This document shows, one piece after another, positions 6,061 through 11,239 of a stretch of 11,239 bases of DNA (position 1 is its first letter; every line of letters starts with the position of its first letter). The translations under genes and the position numbers were made by a program. The stretch is from contig NZ_MXAP01000046.1 of the NCBI RefSeq assembly GCF_002027555.1, forward strand, positions 1 to 11,239, written 5' to 3'. The stretch comes from Moraxella equi (GTDB lineage: Bacteria > Pseudomonadota > Gammaproteobacteria > Pseudomonadales > Moraxellaceae). The notes beneath the pieces were generated by a model, which saw nothing but the letters and a program-made list of their open reading frames with translations, had not been told where the DNA came from and ran no database searches.

Positions 6061-6089
6061 ATTATATAAAAGAGCCTGTGCTTTGTCAA
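6061..6089 (-). promoter_or_regulatory. Perfect consensus sigma-70 promoter of the tRNA operon
   Basis: The minus strand reads TTGACA (6089-6084), 17 bases, then TATAAT (6066-6061), both perfect. The stretch after the -10 is ACGCCCACC, a C-rich discriminator typical of stringently controlled stable-RNA promoters. An A/T-rich tract upstream (6090-6118) resembles an UP element. Transcription should start near 6054, about 11 bases before the tRNA-Ala 5' end. Confidence 0.88.
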
Positions 6090-6111
6090 ATATTTTTTTA
6101 AAAAATTTTAA

Positions 6112-6146
6112 AAAAACCGATAACTTATTGAAAATTATCGGTTTTT
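6112..6146. terminator. Terminator of gltX, possibly bidirectional
   Basis: AAAAACCGATAA (6112-6123) and TTATCGGTTTTT (6135-6146) make a 12-base stem with an 11-base loop. On the minus strand it is followed by more T and A/T-rich sequence, so it should end gltX transcription before the tRNA promoter. It lies 133 bases past the gltX stop, separated from it by repeat copy A. Confidence 0.7.
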
Positions 6147-6150
6147 ACTT

Positions 6151-6275
6151 AGGGTGTGTCTGCCTTTTGTATTTGCAATAAAAAACAAGATTTAGCTATT
6201 TTTCATACAAAAACATTCTTTTATTTTCACAAATTTTTAAAATTTAAATTGTGCTATAAAGGGCAGGCACGCCCT
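6151..6275 (+). mobile_element. Copy A of a TA-flanked MITE-like repeat (125 bp)
   Basis: The ends AGGGTGTGTCTGCC (6151-6164) and GGCAGGCACGCCCT (6262-6275) are inverted repeats matching at 12 of 14 positions. Excluding one base at each end, the element is flanked by TA at 6150-6151 and 6275-6276, the expected target duplication. The interior shares TTTTGTATTTGCAAT (6165-6179), AGATTTAGC-ATTTTTCAT-CAAAAAC (from 6188) and GTGCTATAAAGG (6251-6262) with copy B, but lacks about 80 bases of copy B's middle. It has no coding capacity. It lies between the gltX stop and the gltX terminator. Confidence 0.8.
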
Positions 6276-6278
6276 ATA

Positions 6279-7790
6279 TTATTCTTGATTTAAAAAATTC
6301 GGCAAAGCCTTATTTGTCTCTTCCAATTTTTTGAGTTTCTTTTTGCCAAGTCCGCCCAAAACTTCACAGGCATGGCGTAGGCGTGATAAGGTCATGTCCG
6401 CACCAATGACATACATGGAGTTCATGACAGGCGTGGAGCTCGTGCTACCTGCAATCGCCACAAAAAACGGTTGCATAAAGTCTTTTAATTTAATCTCAAA
6501 ATGCCCTGCCAAGCCTTTTAGGGTTTGATAAATGTTATTTTCGCTCCACTCGGGCAAGGCTTCTAGTTGCCATGTGGCAAGATAGAGAATTTCAAGTAAT
6601 TTATCATTATCCAGCGTTTTATGGGCAAAATCGTCTAGGGTAACATTTGGCAAGTTTTGAAAATAAAAGCCTGCCCAATTTACCGCATCACTCAAAGTAT
6701 TGATACGGGGCTGAATGGCTTTGGCAATGGCAGTGAGCTTATCATCATCGCTTGCCCACGCCAAAATCTTCGCCTTTAACTCGTCCGCACTCATCGCACG
6801 CAGGTATTCGCCATTGAGCCAGTAGAGTTTTTCAATGTCAAACACAGGGCCGCCAAGCGACACACGCTTAATATCAAAGCTCTCAATCATCTCATCTAGG
6901 CTAAATTTCTCGGCTTCATTTGGCAAGCTATACCCCATACGCCCCAAATAGTTAATCAAGGCTTCGGGCAGTACGCCTGCGTCCTTATAATAGGTGATTG
7001 ATGTGGGGTTTTTGCGTTTTGAGAGTTTGGATTTGTCGGGGTTACGCAGTAGGGGCATGTGGCACAATACAGGCATTTCCCAACCAAAATACTCATACAA
7101 AAGTTTGTGCTTGGGGGCGGAGTTAATCCACTCTTCGCCACGAATGACATGGGAAATTTGCATTAAATGGTCGTCCACGACATTGGCAAGATGATAAGTC
7201 GGTAAGCCGTCTGTTTTTAGTAGAACCTGCATATCCACCGTTTCCCACGGAATGCTAATCTCGCCACGAAGCATGTCATGAATCACGCACTCGCCCTCTG
7301 TCGGCACACGCATACGAATGACAAAGGGCTTGCCACTTTCGGCAAGTTTATCGCTCTCTTCACGGCTAAGATTGGCATAACGCCCGTCATAACGCACAGT
7401 CAAGCCTTGGGCTTCTTGCTCTTTACGCATTTGATCTAGCTCATCTGTCGTGCAAAAACAGCGAAAGGCATGACCTTTATCCAATAGCTCATTGGCGTAT
7501 TTTTGGTAAATTTCAGAACGCTCGGACTGGCGATACGGGGCGAACTGTCCGCCCACGTCAGGGCCTTCACTCCACGACAGCCCCGTCCAACGAAGGGCGT
7601 TTAAAATCATCTGTTCGGACTGGGCGGTACTGCGGACTTGGTCGGTGTCTTCGATACGTAGGATAAACTCGCCCCCTTGCGATTTGGCAAAAACCATATT
7701 AAACAAGGCAATATAAGCCGTGCCAACGTGTGGAAAGCCAGTTGGGGAGGGGGCGATACGGGTGCGAATGGGTTTGGTAGGATTTGTCAT
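6279..7790 (-). CDS. gltX: Glutamate--tRNA ligase
   Basis: GltX charges tRNA-Glu with glutamate in the cytoplasm; its substrate tRNA is encoded about 390 bases downstream on the same strand. The 503-residue product has the class I motifs [12 protein letters not shown] (14-25, the HIGH box as HVGT) and KLSKR (255-259, the KMSKS box). It also has RIEDTD (45-50), a Cys pair in [10 protein letters not shown] (111 and 113), and [14 protein letters not shown] (197-210). The anticodon-binding C-terminal half ends in a Lys-rich tail ([11 protein letters not shown], from 481), slightly beyond the usual length of about 470-490. The frame is open upstream to 7973, but that part is repeat copy B; the ATG at 7790 begins the conserved N-terminus. 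The leader has only a weak GAG. I place a promoter at 7816-7844, directly next to copy B. Confidence 0.96.
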   Translation of the reverse strand: MTNPTKPIRTRIAPSPTGFPHVGTAYIALFNMVFAKSQGGEFILRIEDTDQVRSTAQSEQMILNALRWTGLSWSEGPDVGGQFAPYRQSERSEIYQKYANELLDKGHAFRCFCTTDELDQMRKEQEAQGLTVRYDGRYANLSREESDKLAESGKPFVIRMRVPTEGECVIHDMLRGEISIPWETVDMQVLLKTDGLPTYHLANVVDDHLMQISHVIRGEEWINSAPKHKLLYEYFGWEMPVLCHMPLLRNPDKSKLSKRKNPTSITYYKDAGVLPEALINYLGRMGYSLPNEAEKFSLDEMIESFDIKRVSLGGPVFDIEKLYWLNGEYLRAMSADELKAKILAWASDDDKLTAIAKAIQPRINTLSDAVNWAGFYFQNLPNVTLDDFAHKTLDNDKLLEILYLATWQLEALPEWSENNIYQTLKGLAGHFEIKLKDFMQPFFVAIAGSTSSTPVMNSMYVIGADMTLSRLRHACEVLGGLGKKKLKKLEETNKALPNFLNQE

Positions 7791-7815
7791 GGGATTTCTC
7801 AGAAAAATTTGGGAT

Positions 7816-7844
7816 ATGATACCAAAATTTGGCTTAGTTTTCAG
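7816..7844 (-). promoter_or_regulatory. Candidate gltX promoter abutting repeat copy B
   Basis: On the minus strand CTGAAA (7844-7839, 4 of 6) and TATCAT (7821-7816, 5 of 6) are spaced 17 bases apart, 25 bases upstream of the ATG at 7790. The -35 ends one base from the terminal repeat of copy B, so everything further upstream is repeat DNA. Confidence 0.35.
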
Positions 7845-7845
7845 C

Positions 7846-8050
7846 AGGGCGTGTTGAACTTTTGTATTTGCAATGAAAAATAGGGGACATCGCCCGTTTT
7901 TCAAGGAAAAAATGCAGACTGATAGCCATTCTATCAGGCAAGTTTTTGACGATGAAAAACCAGATTTAGCCATTTTTCATGCAAAAACGTACCTTTATTT
8001 CTAAAATATTTCTATATTGTAAATAGTGTTATAAAGGTTCAACACGCCCT
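7846..8050 (+). mobile_element. Copy B of a TA-flanked MITE-like repeat (205 bp)
   Basis: The ends AGGGCGTGTTGAAC (7846-7859) and GTTCAACACGCCCT (8037-8050) are perfect 14-base inverted repeats. The right flank is TA (8050-8051); the left is CA, one base off the expected TA. Subterminal blocks match copies A and C. The middle holds a perfect hairpin, CTGATAG-CCATT-CTATCAG (7919-7937), and the conserved block 7891-7917 shared with copy C. Near-palindromic pieces (TTTGCAATGAAAAA and TTTTTCATGCAAAA) let the whole element fold as a long imperfect hairpin. It has no transposase and would need one in trans. It fills the gap between gltX and the EEP gene and overlaps the EEP gene's last codons. Confidence 0.85.
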
Positions 8051-8800
8051 AGTCTTATCAAGCATCAATCTCGCCCCTATCGGCAAATGGTCGGACAAAT
8101 CAGACCACGGCACACCGCCATAGACTTGGGCGGATAGGACGGTCAAATGCCGTACATAAATGCGGTCAAGGCTGATCATAGGAAACTTGGCAGGAAAAGT
8201 CGCAGGGTGCTTACCGTGCTTGGTATCAAAGACTTCGGACAGTCCCAAATCCGCCATAAACCGCCCCGATTTTTTCGCCCAATCATTAAAATCCCCCGCC
8301 AAAATGAGCGGTTTGTCCTTATCAATCTCGCTGTTGATATAGTCGCTGATTGCCTTGTATTGCTTGGTGCGGTCGGCTTCTAGTAGGTTTAAATGAGCAT
8401 TTAGCACCACCACAGGCACGCCCCAACCGTCAGGGGTTATCTCGCTATGCAAAACGCCCCGTTTTTCTAGGCGTGAGACGGTGATATTGACATTATGCTT
8501 GGGGTCTAGGGGGTGGCGTGAGAGCGTGGCGTTGCCGTGATTGCCGTGCGGATAGCGGACGTTTTCGCCATAGCTGTGCGACAGCGACAAATATTCGCCA
8601 AACCACTCATGGTGCGACTGGTCGGGGTATTCGTTAAAAGAGACGGCTCGTTTTAGATTTTGCCCTTGCACTTCTTGCAGACACAACACATCAATCGGCA
8701 AATCCGCCAACGCTTGCCCCATGCGTTGGAGCTTGACAAGGCGGTTTAAGGGCGACATACCTTTATGGATATTATAAGAAACAACGTGAATGGGAGTCAT
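8039..8800 (-). CDS. Endonuclease/exonuclease/phosphatase (EEP) family protein
   Basis: The 253-residue protein keeps the metal-dependent phosphodiesterase core of the DNase I/exonuclease III superfamily: SYNIHKG with Asn10, LQEVQG with Glu43, NAHL with His136, AGDFNDW with Asp170 and Asn172, LDRIYV with Asp212, and SDHLPI with Asp237-His238. All expected catalytic residues are present, so it is probably active. It resembles E. coli YbhP-type proteins; the substrate (DNA, RNA, a phospholipid or a phosphoester) cannot be told from sequence. There is no signal peptide. The start at 8800 opens directly into the first core strand, with only A-rich sequence as ribosome site. The last three codons (Arg-Ala-Cys) and the TGA stop lie inside the terminal repeat of copy B, just after the core. 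It is divergent from prlC with 157 bases between them. Confidence 0.85.
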   Translation of the reverse strand: MTPIHVVSYNIHKGMSPLNRLVKLQRMGQALADLPIDVLCLQEVQGQNLKRAVSFNEYPDQSHHEWFGEYLSLSHSYGENVRYPHGNHGNATLSRHPLDPKHNVNITVSRLEKRGVLHSEITPDGWGVPVVVLNAHLNLLEADRTKQYKAISDYINSEIDKDKPLILAGDFNDWAKKSGRFMADLGLSEVFDTKHGKHPATFPAKFPMISLDRIYVRHLTVLSAQVYGGVPWSDLSDHLPIGARLMLDKTRAC

Positions 8801-8888
8801 GTTTTTGCTTTTAAAAATTCAAACAATAAAAGACAAACATACCACGCTTTTATGACAAAAGCAACCTACCCCACGCCCATGCTACTCC

Positions 8889-8917
8889 TTGCAAAAGTGC
8901 GTTGCTATCCTTATTAT
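8889..8917 (+). promoter_or_regulatory. Candidate promoter of prlC
   Basis: TTGCAA (8889-8894, 4 of 6) and TATTAT (8912-8917, 5 of 6) are spaced 17 bases apart, 40 bases upstream of the ATG at 8958. I see no heat-shock type promoter, though E. coli prlC is a heat-shock gene. Confidence 0.4.
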
Positions 8918-8957
8918 AAACCCAAATTCTAAGCCCAAAATTTTTAGGAACACACCC

Positions 8958-11045
8958 ATGATTGATTTTCACGCACAAGCCCTAGATGAGCGTTTACGCC
9001 TTGTGGATTTTGACAAAACAGACGCAAGCACCCTAAAAGCCTTAGTGGAGCAAGATTTAAAAATTGCTGATGAGTTTTTGGATAATTTGCCAAGCACCGA
9101 CGAGCCAACGACAGCCCTTGACATCATCGGTCAGTTTAACCGCCTAAATCTTAACCTAAACCGCAGTTTTGGGATACTCTCCCACCTAAACAGCGTGGTG
9201 TCTAGCCAAAAGATTCGCACCGCTCATCATGACGTACTGCCTGCCTTATCCGCCTTTTCTACCAAAACAGGGCAATCGGTGGGACTGTATCAGCTTTATA
9301 AACTTGTCAATGATAATTTAGAAAAACTAGGAGCAGACAACGCCCTAACACGAGCGGTAGAGCTTGCCTTGCAAGGCTTTACGCTGTCTGGGGTTGCCTT
9401 AGATGATGGCAAAAAAGCACGCTTTGCCGAGATTTCTGCTCGCCTGTCGGTACTGTCTGCCAAATTCTCGGACAACGCCCTAGACGCAACCCAAGCCTTC
9501 GCCCTGCCCTTGACCCAAGCCCAACTGTCAGGCATTACCCCAAGCGGTCTTGCCCTACTAAAATCAGCAGGCGACACCTATAAAGCCAAACACCCCAATA
9601 GCGTGCTGGCAACCGACTATGTCGCCACGCTTGATATCCCCATGTATCTGGCGGTCATGCAGTACGCCGATGATAGAGCCTTGCGTGAGACGCTCTACCA
9701 CGCCTACAACACCCGTGCCAGTGCCATGTCTAGCTACGGACACACCGAATTTGACAATGGCGACATCATGAGCGAGATACTTAGCCTACGCCAAGAAAAA
9801 GCCAAACTGCTCGGCTTTGACGACTACACCCAAGTATCCTTGGCAAGCAAAATGGCAAATGATAAAGATGAGATTGAAACCTTTTTAAAAACGCTCGCTC
9901 ATCACGCCACGCCATTTGCTAAGGCGGATTTGGCGGACATGGAGATTTTGGGCAAAACGCTTGGGCTTGATAAGGTTGAGCCGTGGGATACGCCATACCT
10001 AGCCGAAAAAATCCGCCTTGAAAAATACAACCTAAACAGCGATGAGATTCGCCCTTATTTTCCGCTCCCTGTGGTGCTAGGCGGTTTGTTTGACATCATC
10101 GGCAAACTCTTTGGCGTGTCCTTTAAGGAGCGGACGGCAGACGTGCCACGTTGGCATACGGACGTGCAGTTTTTTGAATTGCATGACAAAAACGGCTTGA
10201 TGGGCGGGCTGTATCTTGACCTATTTGCTCGCACAGGCAAGCGTGGCGGGGCGTGGCTCTCTGGCTTTCAAGAGAAGCATAAGGATAGCCAGATTGAACA
10301 GCTTCCTGTCGGCTTTATCGTGGGTAACTTCTCGCCTGCGGTGGGCGATTTGCCAAGCCTTTTGACCTTTGATGAAGTTACCACGCTGTTTCATGAGTTT
10401 GGGCATGGCTTGCACCATTTATTGACCAAAATCACACTCTCGGACGTGGCAGGCATCAGTGGCGTGGAGTGGGACGCTGTGGAGTTACCCAGTCAATTTA
10501 TGGAAAATTTTGCCATTGACAAAGATGGCATTGCACTCATCAGTCGTCATGTAGAAACAGGCGAGCCGTTGCCCCAAGATAAATTGACCGCTCTGCTGAA
10601 CGCCAAAAACTTCCAAAGCGGACTGCAAACCTTACGTCAGATAGAGTTTGGACTGTTTGATTTACGCATTCATGGCAAAGAGCTGTCGGGCTATGATGAG
10701 ATTTTGGCGATGCTGGACGGCGTGCGTGATGAAATAGCCGTCATCAAACCGCCTACCAACAACCGTTTTGCCAACACGTTTAGCCATATTTTTGCAGGAG
10801 GCTATGCGTCAGGGTATTATTCGTATAAATGGGCGGAGCTGTTGTCGGCGGACGCTTTTGGCAAATTTGAAAGCAGTCAAAACCCCGCCACGCATGGCGT
10901 ATTTGACCCTACCATTGGTAATGCCTTCAAAAGCGAAATCCTACAAATGGGCGGTTCTCGCCCTGCCAAAGACAGCTTTGTCGCCTTTATGGGGCGAGAC
11001 GCTGACATGGGGGCGTTACTGCGTCATAGTGGGTTTGTCAAATAG
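8958..11045 (+). CDS. prlC: Oligopeptidase A, M3 family zinc metallopeptidase
   Basis: Oligopeptidase A degrades short peptides in the cytoplasm, including cleaved signal peptides and products of other proteases. The 695-residue protein is close to the E. coli length (about 680). The zinc site is HEFGHGLHH (His479, catalytic Glu480, His483), with the third ligand Glu509 in ISGVEWDAVELPSQFMENF. The following conserved C-terminal stretch, AGGYASGYYSYKWAELLSADAF, is present and ends about 50 residues from the C-terminus. The large helical N-terminal half is typical of the family. I start at 8958 because AGGA lies 8 bases upstream; an upstream in-frame ATG-like start at 8889 coincides with the promoter. 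It is a single-gene unit with its own terminator at 11103. A dcp-type dipeptidyl carboxypeptidase is a less likely alternative. Confidence 0.95.
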   Translation: MIDFHAQALDERLRLVDFDKTDASTLKALVEQDLKIADEFLDNLPSTDEPTTALDIIGQFNRLNLNLNRSFGILSHLNSVVSSQKIRTAHHDVLPALSAFSTKTGQSVGLYQLYKLVNDNLEKLGADNALTRAVELALQGFTLSGVALDDGKKARFAEISARLSVLSAKFSDNALDATQAFALPLTQAQLSGITPSGLALLKSAGDTYKAKHPNSVLATDYVATLDIPMYLAVMQYADDRALRETLYHAYNTRASAMSSYGHTEFDNGDIMSEILSLRQEKAKLLGFDDYTQVSLASKMANDKDEIETFLKTLAHHATPFAKADLADMEILGKTLGLDKVEPWDTPYLAEKIRLEKYNLNSDEIRPYFPLPVVLGGLFDIIGKLFGVSFKERTADVPRWHTDVQFFELHDKNGLMGGLYLDLFARTGKRGGAWLSGFQEKHKDSQIEQLPVGFIVGNFSPAVGDLPSLLTFDEVTTLFHEFGHGLHHLLTKITLSDVAGISGVEWDAVELPSQFMENFAIDKDGIALISRHVETGEPLPQDKLTALLNAKNFQSGLQTLRQIEFGLFDLRIHGKELSGYDEILAMLDGVRDEIAVIKPPTNNRFANTFSHIFAGGYASGYYSYKWAELLSADAFGKFESSQNPATHGVFDPTIGNAFKSEILQMGGSRPAKDSFVAFMGRDADMGALLRHSGFVK

Positions 11046-11102
11046 CCAAATCACGGTTAACCAAGTAGTGTGTCAGACCGTCATACGATAACCATAGACT
11101 CG

Positions 11103-11133
11103 CCGCATCCGCCAGTATGGATGCGGTTATTTT
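11103..11133 (+). terminator. Rho-independent terminator of prlC
   Basis: CCGCATCC (11103-11110) and GGATGCGG (11119-11126) form a perfect 8-base GC-rich stem with an 8-base loop, followed by TTATTTT. It lies 57 bases past the prlC stop. Beyond it, 11134-11239 holds nothing I can identify. Confidence 0.8.
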
Positions 11134-11239
11134 ATGATTCATTGATAACTCATTAATGATTTTGTCGGTAACAGTAAGTGATGATACACAAAGCATATCT
11201 GATTGATTCGCTTGCTCCAATCATCTATACCAACCGAAC

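Noticed and set aside
7791..7973. Upstream extension of gltX by 61 codons
   Set aside because: It is the inverted-repeat element read in frame; the conserved GltX N-terminus starts at 7790.
11038..11220. A 60-codon minus-strand reading frame at the right end
   Set aside because: It contains the perfect stem of the prlC terminator, overlaps the prlC stop, shows no recognised motif, and its ribosome site is not evident.

Overview
This 11.2 kb window looks like ordinary chromosome from a gammaproteobacterium of the Moraxellaceae, most likely a Moraxella. That call is from memory of family features, not from a search. It rests on an LpxC that resembles the Acinetobacter/Moraxella type, a gltX next to tRNA-Ala(GGC) and tRNA-Glu(UUC), a DUF721/DciA-like gene convergent with lpxC, and moderate GC content with A/T-rich intergenic DNA. 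There is no phage, plasmid, CRISPR array or defence cassette.

Layout, left to right. 1-134: a repeat element and a REP-like palindrome. 133-693 (-): an AT-rich unknown protein with two membrane segments. 744-1106 (-): a VanZ-like membrane protein. 1218-2183 (+): ribF, divergent from the vanZ-like gene, with a hairpin terminator. 2295-2999 (-): a secreted CHAP-like cysteine peptidase. 3227-3739 (+): a DUF721/DciA-like protein, convergent with lpxC at 3938-4939 (-) across a shared bidirectional terminator. 5054-5752 (-): a YdjM-type membrane protein. 5815-6043 (-): a tRNA-Ala/tRNA-Glu operon behind a perfect consensus promoter. 6279-7790 (-): gltX. 8039-8800 (-): an endonuclease/exonuclease/phosphatase-family protein. 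8958-11045 (+): oligopeptidase A (prlC), followed by a terminator. The last ~100 bases hold nothing I can support.

The housekeeping genes serve separate pathways: flavin cofactors (ribF), lipid A (lpxC), translation (gltX and the tRNA genes), peptide turnover (prlC) and probably replication-helicase loading (DUF721). gltX and the tRNA-Glu that it charges lie together, but each has its own promoter.

The most interesting signal is not a gene. A small repeat family with terminal inverted repeats (AGGGYGTG...) occurs as two complete copies (6151-6275 and 7846-8050) and one copy seen from one end (about 45-134). The copies share subterminal sequence, carry internal hairpins, and five termini, including a related hairpin, mostly show a flanking TA. 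These are the hallmarks of a non-autonomous MITE inserting at TA, in the manner of Neisseria Correia elements. Each copy sits exactly at the 3' end of a minus-strand gene. It supplies the stop codon of one gene and the last three codons plus the stop of another.
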